64,000 nucleotides of DNA from Roseicyclus sp. (GCA_018401385.1 JAGYKZ010000002.1:1-64000), one strand, 5' to 3'. Numbered from the stretch's first letter, positions 32,057 to 42,643 are shown. The notes: generated by a model from the sequence alone, not told the origin. A program made the numbers and translations.

Positions 32057-33250
32057 CTAAATCATATCCGCAATCAGCTGCGGGATTTTCTGCTTTACCT
32101 TGAAGAAACCTGCCGTGGCATGGGGCCAGATGTTTTGATCCCATGGATCGCACCATTCGGTGAGGGGAATATGTGCGGCCTCCAACAACGCGCGCGCCTC
32201 GGTGATCCAATCATAAAGCGGGCCTTGGGGGATATAGGGCGTGGCGATTTGCACGGCCCCAACCCGCGTGGCCATATGGGCCAAGGCCTTTGGATCGCGT
32301 GCCTCGACCATCTCAATCGCGCGCCCAAGCCGCGCGGCGCAGTCGCGAATGGCCTCCGCCTCGAAGGTGGCAACCTGAGGGCTGGCGCGGCGCAGATGCG
32401 ATTGCGTCAGGCCCACCACCGCGACCACATCAAACCCTGTGATGTCATCAGGCATGATCGCGCAATTTTCATCAGTGAGTAACAGAAGGGTTTTCGCGCC
32501 TGCCCGTGGCGCAAGCGGGCGGCGCAAGGGCAGGGCGCGGGGCAGGCCATCTGGCTCGGTCGCCTCCAGCCCTTCGGAGACCACGGCCAAATCTGCATCG
32601 CGCGGGGTAAATCGGTTTTGGGTGAATTTCGCGATATTCCATGCCTCCGCCGCATAGAATTTGCCGCGCGTGTGCAGCCCTGCAACCCAGCGCCATCCCA
32701 ATGTATTCGAGGCCGCATCCCCATCCAGAAGATGGCGATAAAAGAAATCCGCGCCAAGCCGCCATGGCAATCCCAGCGTGAAGATCCAGATCGAGGCAAA
32801 CCACATCCGCGCGTGATTGTGCAGATAGCCTGTCTCGACCAATTCACGCGCCCAAGCATCGAAACAGGCGAGGCCCGTCTGCCCCTCAACGGCACGGCCA
32901 TAGGCCCGTGCCAAAGGCCTTTCCGCGTCCAATTGGGTCAAATCGGCCTCAAGCCCGCTGACATAGCTGCGCCAGATCATCGGGCGCAACTCAAGCCAGC
33001 CTTTGAAGTAGCTGCGCCAGATCACCTCTTGGATGAATTTTTCGGCCGCCACAGCGCCATGCGCGCCCAAGGCCGCCGCGACCGCCTCGCGCTCGTGAAT
33101 GAGGCGGTGGCGGATGTAGGGTGAGAGCTGCGAGACGGATTTGTGGCCCCCTGCACCCAAGTCATAGTTGCGGCCATTGGCATAGGCCTTGCCCATTTTC
33201 GGGGTGAAGGCCGCCAAACGCGCCAACCCCTCTGCCCGTGTTGCCTGCAT
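32057..33250 (-). CDS. Photolyase/cryptochrome-type FAD-binding domain protein with a C-terminal alpha/beta domain
   Basis: KFIQEVIWRSYFKGWLELRP...GQTGLACFDAWARELVETGYLHNHARMWFASIWIFTLGLPWRLGADFFYRHLLDGDAASNTLGWRWVAGLHTRGKFY at the N-terminus; Rossmann-like ATPYIPQGPLYDWITEARALLEAAHIPLTEW...FFKVKQKIP at the C-terminus. Confidence 0.82.
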   Translation of the reverse strand: MQATRAEGLARLAAFTPKMGKAYANGRNYDLGAGGHKSVSQLSPYIRHRLIHEREAVAAALGAHGAVAAEKFIQEVIWRSYFKGWLELRPMIWRSYVSGLEADLTQLDAERPLARAYGRAVEGQTGLACFDAWARELVETGYLHNHARMWFASIWIFTLGLPWRLGADFFYRHLLDGDAASNTLGWRWVAGLHTRGKFYAAEAWNIAKFTQNRFTPRDADLAVVSEGLEATEPDGLPRALPLRRPLAPRAGAKTLLLLTDENCAIMPDDITGFDVVAVVGLTQSHLRRASPQVATFEAEAIRDCAARLGRAIEMVEARDPKALAHMATRVGAVQIATPYIPQGPLYDWITEARALLEAAHIPLTEWCDPWDQNIWPHATAGFFKVKQKIPQLIADMI

Positions 33251-33522
33251 CTGTCCCTCGCCCTGTTCCATTGCTGTTGCGGAAGTAAGGCGTGGCGGAT
33301 GCGGGTCAACGCCCATGCGAGTGCAGGCGTTTGGGGGCGGTCGGATGCCACCCCCGCGCCCGATAGATAACGCCCTTACGCCGAAAGGCCGTCTTTACGT
33401 GATATTAGCAGTTTTGCCTCACATAGGGCGGGATAGGACATGGGCCTGCGATACGCCCTGCGGTCGGTGCCTCATCTGGGGCGATGGTCTGTGCCTCGTT
33501 ACGGTGTTTTTGGGAGTGCGCG

Positions 33523-34980
33523 ATGAACGTTCCGCTGGATGCGAAAACCTTGGTTCAGGTTGATGTGGCGCTGCCATCGTCCAAATCTGAAGATGCCGAT
33601 ATGGTATCCGAGATTGTGGTACAGGATGTGGCCGACCGTGTCGGGCAATTGTCCATCACCTTGGCCGAAGTGTCGGGCGATGTTCAGGATGTCACGGACC
33701 TGTATCAAAACAAGACCAACGGCTTTCGGGAACTGCACAATGGCATAAATTCCATGGCCGCGCGCGGGCGTCAGGTGGTCTCGGCTGCGGGTGCCGCGCT
33801 TGAAACCGCCGCAATGGCGCGTGAAAAAGTGGATGACAGTTCGCGGCGCCTGCGTCAGATGATGTCGGACGTGGCCAGTTTGACCGCCCATGTCACGGAT
33901 ATTACGGGTCAATTGGCGCGCGTGTCCCAATCGATGGAGGCGGTCACGAAAATCTCGCTTCATGTTTCGGAATTGGCCCGACAGACCAATCTTTTGTCGC
34001 TCAACGCCGCGATTGAGGCGGCCCGCGCGGGGGAGCATGGGCGCGGGTTCAAGGTTGTCGCGGGGGAGGTCAAGGAACTCTCCAACCAAGCGGGACAGGC
34101 CACCGCAGAAATCGGCAAAACCATGGGTGATCTGGCCGTCCAGATGGGAAAGGCGATCGAGCAGGCCAACGCCGCCACCGCCCTTGCGGGGCAATTGCGC
34201 AACAGCACAGATCTGGTGGGGGCGGATATCGATGTGCTGCCCCAAGCCCTCAGCAATGTGCATGAGGTGCAAACGGATATCGTGACATCCGCACGCGCGA
34301 TTGGCGGTGATCTCGATCATGCGGAGCAAGAAATTAAAATCATGGCACGCGGGGTGGAAACCGCTTCGATTTCGCTGGCCAATGCATCGCAAAAATTGAT
34401 GGCCCTCACCGATACATCCGAAACCCTGATTTCGCTCACCGCACGGCTTGGGGTGGATACGGTCGACACCCCCTTTATCCGCGCGGTGCAGGACGTGGGC
34501 GCGGCGATTGCGATGCGATTTGGGGATGCGGTCACGCAGGGACGCATTGTGATCACGGATCTGTTTGACGAAGCATACCAACCCATCAAGGGCACCTATC
34601 CGCAGCAATACCTGACCCGCTTTACCGAGTTTACCGATGAAATCTTGCCCGAATTGCAAGAGCCCATGTTGAAATTCTCGGAGAAAATCGTGTTTTGCGC
34701 CGCGATTGATCGCAATGGATATATTCCCACCCATAACGTGAAATTCAGTCATCCCCATCGTATGGGTGAAGCGGAATGGAATGCGCGGCACGGGCGCAAT
34801 CGGCGCATTTTTGATGATCGCGTGGGTCTGAATGCGGGACGCAATCAACAGTCCTTCCTGTTGCAGGCCTATCGGCGCGATATGGGAAATGGCGAATTTG
34901 CCATGATGAAGGATGTATCCGCGCCAATTTGGGTCGCGGGGCGTCATTGGGGCGGGGTGCGCTTGGCCTATCTCGTATAG
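33523..34980 (+). CDS. Soluble methyl-accepting chemotaxis protein
   Basis: [51 protein letters not shown] signalling hairpin; no N-terminal TM segment. Confidence 0.88.
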   Translation: MNVPLDAKTLVQVDVALPSSKSEDADMVSEIVVQDVADRVGQLSITLAEVSGDVQDVTDLYQNKTNGFRELHNGINSMAARGRQVVSAAGAALETAAMAREKVDDSSRRLRQMMSDVASLTAHVTDITGQLARVSQSMEAVTKISLHVSELARQTNLLSLNAAIEAARAGEHGRGFKVVAGEVKELSNQAGQATAEIGKTMGDLAVQMGKAIEQANAATALAGQLRNSTDLVGADIDVLPQALSNVHEVQTDIVTSARAIGGDLDHAEQEIKIMARGVETASISLANASQKLMALTDTSETLISLTARLGVDTVDTPFIRAVQDVGAAIAMRFGDAVTQGRIVITDLFDEAYQPIKGTYPQQYLTRFTEFTDEILPELQEPMLKFSEKIVFCAAIDRNGYIPTHNVKFSHPHRMGEAEWNARHGRNRRIFDDRVGLNAGRNQQSFLLQAYRRDMGNGEFAMMKDVSAPIWVAGRHWGGVRLAYLV

Positions 34981-35057
34981 ATCCAGAGATCACATCAGGG
35001 CCATCCTGAGGGGTTTCGGCGCTGAAGGGTCCGATCACGCGGCTGGTGGCAAATGCC

Positions 35058-35108
35058 TTGTGCCAAGCGGGTTGTGCCAAGCGGGTTGTGCCAAGCGGGT
35101 TGTGCCAA
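35058..35108. repeat. 14-bp tandem repeat (TTGTGCCAAGCGGG), about 3.6 copies
   Basis: Units at 35058-35071, 35072-35085, 35086-35099, partial 35100-35108. Confidence 0.95.
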
Positions 35109-35455
35109 AAGGCGTGTTCCAATCAGATATCAATCTGTCTTTGTCCCGTGGGCGCTTCATCTTTGAGCGATCAGGCGGATGTGCGCGCACTCTGTGATTT
35201 CTGTTGTGTTGGGACAGGGGGCAAAGACGGGCCTTGCACGGCGTGGCGTCCAGCAGGGGCGACATGGGTTTATCCTTAGGGTGTGATATAGCGCGGGCGA
35301 CTGTTTGGCACTGCCCCAAAATACTGCCTCAAACGGGGTATTTTTCACAAGGACAAGCCTCATGGCGCATATGCGTCTTGATGCGCGGTCATTCAGGCTG
35401 CCCTGGGCGGGGCGGCAGGTGCAGCAGCGGTGGGGTTTTTCTGTGTCCTAGGGGG

Positions 35456-35980
35456 CTATTCTTCTGGATCAAATCCAGCGCGGCTTTGGGCCGCTGTGCC
35501 ATCGAACAGCCGCGCGCGCTGTGCGGCCAGCATCACATCCCGCGCAAGATGGCCCAAAGATATCTCTTGGGTATGAACATGGGTGTCAGTTTCGCTTACG
35601 GTGGTCAGCCCATCTGTGTAGCATTGCAACCCCTCAAGCAACTGACATAACAGATCAAGGTTCTGCAAGGTCATGAGATGCTGCGCATCTTGGCAACGGC
35701 TGAAGTTATCCGTGCTGCCGATGGTGTGATCCAAGTCGCGCGCAATCCGCGCACAAAGGCCGATTTCAGAAAGGATTGCGTGCAAACAAGCACCTAGCTT
35801 TTGTGGTTTTGCAGCATCATCCATGGCAGGTTGCGCCACAGCCAAGGGCGCAGCGGCTGTATCCCCCCATGCGTCACCTGCCCATAATTCATCTTCCCAA
35901 AGGTCGCTCTCACTTTGTGCAGGCGAAGCGCCAATAGTGCGGCCACTCTTGAGGCCGGTCTTGGGCTGGGGAATTGTCAT
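35456..35980 (-). CDS. Uncharacterised protein at the end of the che operon
   Basis: MTIPQPKTGLKSGRTIGASPAQSESDLWEDELWAGDAWGD...LHAILSEIGLCARIARDLDHTIGS...LMTLQNLDLLCQLLEGLQCYTDGL; co-oriented with cheY. Confidence 0.6.
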   Translation of the reverse strand: MTIPQPKTGLKSGRTIGASPAQSESDLWEDELWAGDAWGDTAAAPLAVAQPAMDDAAKPQKLGACLHAILSEIGLCARIARDLDHTIGSTDNFSRCQDAQHLMTLQNLDLLCQLLEGLQCYTDGLTTVSETDTHVHTQEISLGHLARDVMLAAQRARLFDGTAAQSRAGFDPEE

Positions 35981-36038
35981 TCTTGGTCTTTCTATCATGT
36001 GACGCGTTTAAGGAAGCGCGGCCTGATCGATGGCCGCG

Positions 36039-36425
36039 TTACAGTGGGCCAAACACCGTTTCAATCGCCTGTGCAAATGCATCGCGTGTAAACGGTTTCT
36101 TAAGGTAATTGTTCATCCCCAAGGCCCGTCCGCGATCCACCAATGCCTGATCAATGCGACCTGAAATCAGGATGAAACCGATCCGCTGTGTGGCGGGGCT
36201 GGCCCGCAAGTTTTGCAACAGCGTCAAGCCATCCATCTCGGGCATATTATAGTCAGAAATCACCAGATGGACCGGCTGGCTTTGCAAACGCCGCAGCGCA
36301 CTGCGGCCATCGGGTTCGTAGGCCACATTCTCGATCCCGATCCAATCGAGCGCTTGGTTGATCAAGCCGCGGCTGACCGACATATCATCAACCACCATGA
36401 CATGGAGTTGTTTCTTCAGGCTCAT
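36039..36425 (-). CDS. cheY: CheY-like response regulator
   Basis: MSLKKQLHVMVVDDMSVSRGLINQAL...HLVISDYNMPEMDGLTLLQNLR...YLKKPFTRDAF. Confidence 0.92.
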   Translation of the reverse strand: MSLKKQLHVMVVDDMSVSRGLINQALDWIGIENVAYEPDGRSALRRLQSQPVHLVISDYNMPEMDGLTLLQNLRASPATQRIGFILISGRIDQALVDRGRALGMNNYLKKPFTRDAFAQAIETVFGPL

Positions 36426-37414
36426 GGCGCATATCCCCTTGTTATGTGATTGGTTGAGCTTTGGGGGGCATCGGGGGTGCAAGTGGCACGGGACATCGCA
36501 CGGGGCATCGCACGGGGCGTGGCATCAGCCGCGATGGGACAGGCTTGGTTGTGTGCGCCATGGCGGCGATAGGCCGTGATCCCGTCCAAAGCAAAATGGC
36601 GCATGGCGGCGGCGTCCAACCGTTCGGAATGGCCCGTGAAAAGCCATCCCTCAGGCGTGAGAATATGGGCAAATCTCTGCCACAGCTGGCTGCGAGTGGT
36701 TTCGTCAAAATAGATGACCACATTGCGGCAGAAGATCAGGTCAAATGGCCCGCGCATGGGCCAATTTTGATGCAGGTTCAGCGCCTCGAATGTGATCAAA
36801 TTGCGCAGCTCCGCACGGGCGCGCCACGCGCTGTTCCCGTTGATCTCGATGGGATCAAAGAATTTGTGGGCGCGCGCATCGCTCAGGCCCTTGGTCAGGC
36901 CCGCAGGGTAGTTGCCCGTTCGCGCCCGCGACAAGGCGTGCGGATCAATATCAGTGGCGAGAATCTTGATGTCATAGCGCGCGGCCTCCGGGCACAGTTC
37001 GAGCAGCGTGATCGCGATTGAATACGGCTCCTCGCCGGTCGAGCAACCAGCGGACCATATCCGCAAGCGGGATTTTCCCGCTTTCACCCGCTCCAGAAGC
37101 GGGGGCAGGATCGTCTGGGCCGCTTGGGTAAAATGATGGGATTCGCGAAAAAATGACGTCACATTGGTGGTCATGGCGGCCACCATTTCGCGCAATTCTT
37201 CGCCGCTTTGATCGGCTTCGATATATCGAAAATAGGCACCAAAATCGGGCAGTTGCAAATGGCGCAGCCGTTTGTTGAGCCGTGACACCATCAAACTGAT
37301 CTTTGACTCGGGCAGCACAATGCCGCTTTCACGATAGAGCAGATCGCGCAGCTGCGTGAATTCCGATGCGGCGATATCGCTGCCGCCAATGGGCCTATTT
37401 GCTGGGGCACTCAT
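36422..37414 (-). CDS. cheR: Chemotaxis protein methyltransferase CheR
   Basis: MTTNVTSFFRESHHF...RIWSAGCSTGEEPYSIAITL...DIDPHALSRARTGNY...FDLIFCRNVVIYFDE. Confidence 0.93.
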   Translation of the reverse strand: MSAPANRPIGGSDIAASEFTQLRDLLYRESGIVLPESKISLMVSRLNKRLRHLQLPDFGAYFRYIEADQSGEELREMVAAMTTNVTSFFRESHHFTQAAQTILPPLLERVKAGKSRLRIWSAGCSTGEEPYSIAITLLELCPEAARYDIKILATDIDPHALSRARTGNYPAGLTKGLSDARAHKFFDPIEINGNSAWRARAELRNLITFEALNLHQNWPMRGPFDLIFCRNVVIYFDETTRSQLWQRFAHILTPEGWLFTGHSERLDAAAMRHFALDGITAYRRHGAHNQACPIAADATPRAMPRAMSRATCTPDAPQSSTNHITRGYAP

Positions 37415-37421
37415 CTCCAGG

Positions 37422-37895
37422 TCACGCGGTGAAAGTTTTGGTTTCAGGCAATATGCGCGCAAGGTCCAGTTTGCGCAGCAGCCGATCATCATCCATGCTG
37501 ACCAATCCCGTGATGAAGGCTTTGGCCTCTTCGGCGGCGACATCGGGCATGGGTTTGATCGCTTCAGGCGGCACGGGTAAAATGTCCGAGACATGATCCG
37601 CCAACAGCCCGACCATTTGGCGGCCCACCTGTGCGATGATGATGACATTGCGCGGATCGGTCTTGGTGACGCCCAAGCCAAGGCGCGCGGCCAGATCAAT
37701 GACCGCCACCACAGCGCCGCGCAGGTTGATCACGCCTTTCACATAGGGCTGTGCATGGGGTAGGAATGTGGTCTCGGACCAGCTGCGAATTTCGCGCACC
37801 ATGCCGATATCAATGCAAAAATCCTGATCGGCCACCCGAAAGGCGACCATGTCGTGACGCAGGTCGGATGTGGTGTGATCGGTGCTGTCAAGCAT
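37422..37895 (-). CDS. cheW: Chemotaxis coupling protein CheW
   Basis: DMVAFRVADQDFCIDIGMVREIRSWSETTFLPHAQPYVKGVINLRGAVVAVIDLAARLGL. Confidence 0.93.
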   Translation of the reverse strand: MLDSTDHTTSDLRHDMVAFRVADQDFCIDIGMVREIRSWSETTFLPHAQPYVKGVINLRGAVVAVIDLAARLGLGVTKTDPRNVIIIAQVGRQMVGLLADHVSDILPVPPEAIKPMPDVAAEEAKAFITGLVSMDDDRLLRKLDLARILPETKTFTA

Positions 37896-40058
37896 GGCAA
37901 GCCTCCAGTGCTAGGGGGTGGGGGGCGGTGGCGGCCGCATGGACGATTTCATCTGGATCGAGGATCAAGGCGATGCGACCATTGCCCAAAATTGTCGCCG
38001 CCGAGATGCCTGGGATCTCGCCGTAATTTTCTTCGAGACTTTTGATAACCACCTGGCGGGTGTCGTGAATGCGATCCACCAAAAGGGCGGCGCGATTGAA
38101 TTTATCGGTTTCCACCACGATCAAGATGCGATCGGTGATATTGTGAAGCGGGTCCCGCAGGTTGAGCGACTGCCCCGCATCCACGAGCGGCACCAATTCA
38201 CCGCGATTTTGCACCACGCGCGTATGGGTTCCCGTGCTGTGGATTTGCACGGTATGGGTTGAATCGTCTCGACAATCGCATTGATGGGGATCACCACTGT
38301 CTGCCCTTCCACATCGACTAACATCCCTTGCAGAACAGCCAAGGTGAGCGGCAGGGATATGGTAAAGCTTGTCCCCGCGCCGGGTGTGGATTGGATGGTG
38401 ACGCGCCCGCCCAAAGATTGGATCTCGCGCCGCACCACATCGAGACCCACGCCGCGCCCCGAGAGGGCGGAGATCTCATCCTTGGAGGAGAAACCCGGCA
38501 GGAACAGCAGGTTGTCAATCTCGGCTGTGCTCAGTTGGGCCTCAGGTGCCACCAGGCCGCGCGCCTCCGCGATTTGGCGGACCTTGTCGCGGTTGATCCC
38601 CGCGCCATCATCGCTGACCTCAATCACGATGCGGCCAGATCGATGAGCCGCGCTCAGGCGGATTACGCCCTCCTCGTGTTTTTGTGCGGCTTTGCGCGCG
38701 TCTGGCGCCTCGATCCCGTGGTCGATGGAATTGCGCAACATATGGGTGAGCGGATCGACCAATTTTTCGATAATTGTTTTGTCGACTTCGGTTTCCTCGC
38801 CTTCGGTGATCAGGCGGACGGGTTTATGGGTTGCGTCACTGGCTTCGCGGATCACGCGATGCATCCGTTCAAACACGGATTTGAGGGGTTGTGCGCGGAT
38901 CGCCATCACGCTTTCCTGGATTTCAGATGCCAATTGGCGCACCCCGTCCAGTCCTTTGTGAATATCCGAGTTTGCCGGCAGCCCTGCGCCTTCGATGGTT
39001 TGGCCCAGCATGGCCTCCTTGATCACCAATTCGCCAATGAGATTGATGAGGCGGTCTACGCGATCAAGGTTGACGCGGATTGTGGCCACGGATTTGCTGA
39101 CGTTCAGGCCAGCTGTGTCTTGGGTGGCGGGGGGATGTGCGGCCGTGCTTGGTGCAGTGACTGTGGCATCTGTATTGGCGATGGCGGGCAACGGCGCGGG
39201 GGCGGATATGACCTGTGCTGCGGCTTTGGCGGGGTTCTCGTGCAGCGGTGCATCATCTTGGGGTGCGGCCGCATCATTGGCGGCGCGGATCGTGATATCA
39301 GCCAAATCTTCAACGAATTCGAAAACGCCCTGCACCTCATGCGATGTGGCATCGCTGGTCAAGCTGATCTCCCATGCCAGCGCGGCATCCCCCGTCTCGT
39401 AGCGGTCCAGGGGGGGCAAATCGCCGTGGTGCATTGTCACCGCGATCTGGCCAAGATCGGCCAAGGCGCGCATGAATAATGCGGGGTCATGGCCTGCCCG
39501 ATAGAGCGCGGGATGGGGGGCAAAGCGGATGATGCGGCGCTGCAAAGCGGGGTTGCCTGTCGCGGGGGCGGCTTCGCCCGTCTGCGCATTTGGCGCGATG
39601 GGGGTCAATTCCGCCAAAGACAAGGTCAGGGGCGCAAAATCAGGGACAGGCTCCGTGGTGGGGGCGGCTGCGCCTTCGGGCAAGCTGGCCTCCATCGCGG
39701 CGATGATCTTGGGGTCGGCCGCATCAATGGGGGGTATCACCCCTTTTGCGGCGCTGATAAGGTCGCTGAGGTGATCACCCGCACGATGCAACAGTGACAT
39801 GAGTTCGGAATTGGTGTGGATGCGCCCCGCGCGAATATGGTCGAGCAGCGTCTCGAAGCGATGTGAGAAATCGACCAGAACCGTCAGGTCGAACGCCCCA
39901 GCCCCGCCTTTGATGGAATGGACCGCGCGGAACACGGAATGAATCGCCTCATGATCATCGGGGCTGTTTTCCATATCGCGCAGCCCTTCGGCCATCGCTT
40001 CAAGCAACTCGTCACATTCTTGGAAATAGAAGTCTCTCAGATCATCCAGGCTGGCCAT
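37888..40058 (-). CDS. cheA: Chemotaxis histidine kinase CheA, one apparent frameshift near 38257
   Basis: HPt (FRAVHSIKGGAGAF), kinase core (LTHMLRNSIDHGIE, DDGAGINRDKV, FSSKDEISALSGRGVGLDVVRREIQSLGG), C-terminal CheW-like domain in the 37888..38250 frame. Confidence 0.92.
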
Positions 40059-40083
40059 TCACATCCTCCCGCCGCAGGTGGTT

Positions 40084-40452
40084 TTATGCGCCGATGGTGC
40101 GGCCGATGATGGCGCGCAGTTTTTCTTCATCAAAGGGTTTGACAATCCAACCCGTTGCGCCCGAGGCGCGCGCATGCGCCTTTAGGTCCGCCCCGCTTTC
40201 GGTGGTTAAAACCAAGATCGGGATGGTGGCATAGTCTTCGGTGGCACGCACCGCCTCGATCACGCCGAACCCATCCATGCGGGGCATATTGATATCTGTG
40301 ATGACCAGATGCGGATCGGCCTGCGGCAGCACCTCGATGCCGGCGACACCATCCTCCGCGAAATGCATATCATAGCCATGCGGCTCTAGCGCGGCGCCAA
40401 TCAGGTGGCGCATGGTGCGCGAATCATCGATGGCAAGAATACGGAAACTCAT
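40084..40452 (-). CDS. cheY: CheY-like response regulator
   Basis: MSFRILAIDDSRTMRHLIGAAL...HLVITDINMPRMDGFGVIEAVR...GWIVKPFDEEKLRAII. Confidence 0.92.
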   Translation of the reverse strand: MSFRILAIDDSRTMRHLIGAALEPHGYDMHFAEDGVAGIEVLPQADPHLVITDINMPRMDGFGVIEAVRATEDYATIPILVLTTESGADLKAHARASGATGWIVKPFDEEKLRAIIGRTIGA

Positions 40453-40748
40453 GCAGCCTCTCCTGTAAAGATTGTCTCTGGTGATGTGCCCAGCATGGCA
40501 AGTTGGGCGGCAAAGTCGCGCCCGCGCCATAATGTCTGTTGCGCCTGCGCGCGCCGCTGTGCCGCCGCAATCATCAACAGCTCTAGCGCAGCGGCGGATA
40601 AAAACTGCACCGCTGTGGCGTCAATCGTGAGCACGGGCGCATCCACCTCAAGGAGGGCTGTGCGCAAGGCCTGCACTGCGCGGCCATCCGCCCGTGCGGG
40701 CAATGTGAGTGTCGCCGCGGCATCTCCACGCTGTGCCTCATCGTGCAT
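40449..40748 (-). CDS. STAS-domain protein
   Basis: LPARADGRAVQALRTALLEVDAPVLTIDATAVQFLSAAALELLMIAAAQRRAQ; overlaps cheY. Confidence 0.75.
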   Translation of the reverse strand: MHDEAQRGDAAATLTLPARADGRAVQALRTALLEVDAPVLTIDATAVQFLSAAALELLMIAAAQRRAQAQQTLWRGRDFAAQLAMLGTSPETIFTGEAA

Positions 40749-40978
40749 GATCTACTCCTGCGCCTAAAACCTATCTCGCGCATTGCTCATACAGCCCTGA
40801 GGTTTAACGAAGCGTTTCTGCCACGAGAAAATCATCCAAAAGCTGATTTAAATTGCCCTTACATTTTGCATGGAACCGACCGCTGGCAGGGCCGTATCAA
40901 GATTACGTTAACGGCTCTGCGCTAGCCTGACCTGAGGTTAAATCTCAAAGGTCGCATTGTGCGGCGGGTGTGGGTGTC

Positions 40979-41950
40979 ATGGCGCAAACGAAATTACTGG
41001 TCATTGATAGCCGCGATGCGCGGCGGCAGATTTTGCTTGATGCCCTGAGAGCCGTGCGCGCGGTCCAGATCATGGGTCAGGGGCGTGACCTGAGCGAGGG
41101 GCATATCCTCGCGGAGGAGCGTTTGCCAAATGTGATCCTGCTGTCGTCAGATTTGGCCGCATTGCCTGAATTTGAAATGTTTTTTGCGATGGTGCGGATG
41201 ATTGGGTCGCAATGCCTGATCTATGGCACGCAATCGGATTTTGGGGATCTGCCCGCGCTTTGCCTGCCCCTGAGCACGGTGGAGGATGCCCGTATCATCG
41301 CGCAGCGCTTTTCCGATGCGCCCGCGCGCGCCGAATTTGGCGCATTTCAGCCGGACCCGCAGGCGATTGTGGTGATCGGGGCCTCTACGGGCGGGGTGGA
41401 GGCCTTGGATCGCATACTGGCCGATTACCCCGTCAATTGCCCGCCCACCGTGATTGTGCAGCATATTCGCGGGGCGTTCTCCTATAGTTTGGTGTCGCGG
41501 CTTGATCGGATCGCGCGGGCCAAGGTGCAGGCCGCCGAGGATGGGATGGTGCTGCGCGCAGGCACGATTTCGGTGGTCTGCGGAAACGAGCATCATGCCC
41601 GTCTTGCGGGGCGCGGCGTGCCGCATATCACCTTGCAAAACGATGCGTTGATCCATGGGCATCGCCCCTCGGTGGATGCGCTGTTTGCCTCAGCCGTGGC
41701 CTATGGCCCACGCGTCACCGGGGTTATTTTGACGGGTATGGGAAATGACGGTGCGGCGGGGTTGTTGCAAATTCGGCACGCGGGCGGTCAGACCATCGGG
41801 CAGGATGAGGCCTCCAGCCGGGTCTATGGTATGCCCCGCGTGGCCGCGCAGATGGGGGCCGTGCTGCATCAGCTGCCCTTGGCACAGATTTCTGGAAAGA
41901 TCAGGCAGCTGACCGCATCCTCACCGCACGGCGAAAGGGCCAAAGCATGA
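40979..41950 (+). CDS. cheB: CheB-family methylesterase with degenerate receiver domain
   Basis: IVVIGASTGGVEALDRILADYPVNCPPTVIVQHI...VCGNEHHARL...VTGVILTGMGNDGAAGLLQIRHAGG; receiver-like N-terminus. Confidence 0.88.
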   Translation: MAQTKLLVIDSRDARRQILLDALRAVRAVQIMGQGRDLSEGHILAEERLPNVILLSSDLAALPEFEMFFAMVRMIGSQCLIYGTQSDFGDLPALCLPLSTVEDARIIAQRFSDAPARAEFGAFQPDPQAIVVIGASTGGVEALDRILADYPVNCPPTVIVQHIRGAFSYSLVSRLDRIARAKVQAAEDGMVLRAGTISVVCGNEHHARLAGRGVPHITLQNDALIHGHRPSVDALFASAVAYGPRVTGVILTGMGNDGAAGLLQIRHAGGQTIGQDEASSRVYGMPRVAAQMGAVLHQLPLAQISGKIRQLTASSPHGERAKA

Positions 41951-42495
41951 GCCATTCTGCGGCGCGCGATCTGGGCCACACAAGCCCCTCCGTGATCCAT
42001 GTGATCCAAGGCGAGTTTGCCATATCCGAACGGTCGGATGTGGTCTTATCGACCGTGCTTGGGTCCTGCGTGGCGGCCTGTCTGTTCGATCCGCAAAAAT
42101 GCATTGGCGGGATCAATCATTTCCTGCTGCCCAATGCGCGGGGCGACAGCAGCGACATCCGCTTCGCCGCCGCCGCGATGGAGCAATTGCTCAACGCCTT
42201 GCTGAAGCATGGTGCGCTGAAATCAAATATCCGCGCCAAGTTGTTTGGTGGGGCCAAAATGATCAAAGGCTTGCCTGATATTGGCCACAACAATGGCGTG
42301 GCGGCCCGCGAATTTCTACACAATGAAGGCATCCCCTGTCTGGCGGACTCCTTAGGCGGCACGCGGGCACGGCGGCTGCGCTTTTTCCCGCAAACCGGGC
42401 GTGCGCAAGTGAAATTCTTGGGTGATGAGGTGATAGATCCCGCGCTTCATGCAACCGCAAGCCCGCCCCAGGTGGGGGAGGCGGAATTGTTTTGA
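41947..42495 (+). CDS. cheD: Chemoreceptor deamidase CheD
   Basis: [35 protein letters not shown]...[12 protein letters not shown]. Confidence 0.93.
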   Translation: MSHSAARDLGHTSPSVIHVIQGEFAISERSDVVLSTVLGSCVAACLFDPQKCIGGINHFLLPNARGDSSDIRFAAAAMEQLLNALLKHGALKSNIRAKLFGGAKMIKGLPDIGHNNGVAAREFLHNEGIPCLADSLGGTRARRLRFFPQTGRAQVKFLGDEVIDPALHATASPPQVGEAELF

Positions 42496-42643
42496 TCCAT
42501 GTAAACCGAATTTTCACGTCTTTGGCGCTATGGCTGTGCGTGACAGACCTGTAAACACGGCCCTTACCTCGAGAGATGCGTTGACCCTTCGCGGCTCAAG
42601 GCGTGGCCGCCACTCAACGACCCGCTTAAGGAGGCGCGCGACA

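Noticed and set aside
33499-34947. 482-aa minus-strand ORF opposite the soluble MCP gene
   Set aside because: The plus strand encodes a clear MCP signalling domain; the antisense translation is His/Arg-rich with no recognisable motif, as expected in GC-rich DNA.
35058-35108. Possible CRISPR array
   Set aside because: Units are contiguous with no spacers, 14 bp only, and there are no cas genes.
38328-39479. 383-aa plus-strand ORF opposite cheA
   Set aside because: cheA kinase motifs are on the other strand; composition is that of an antisense shadow ORF.
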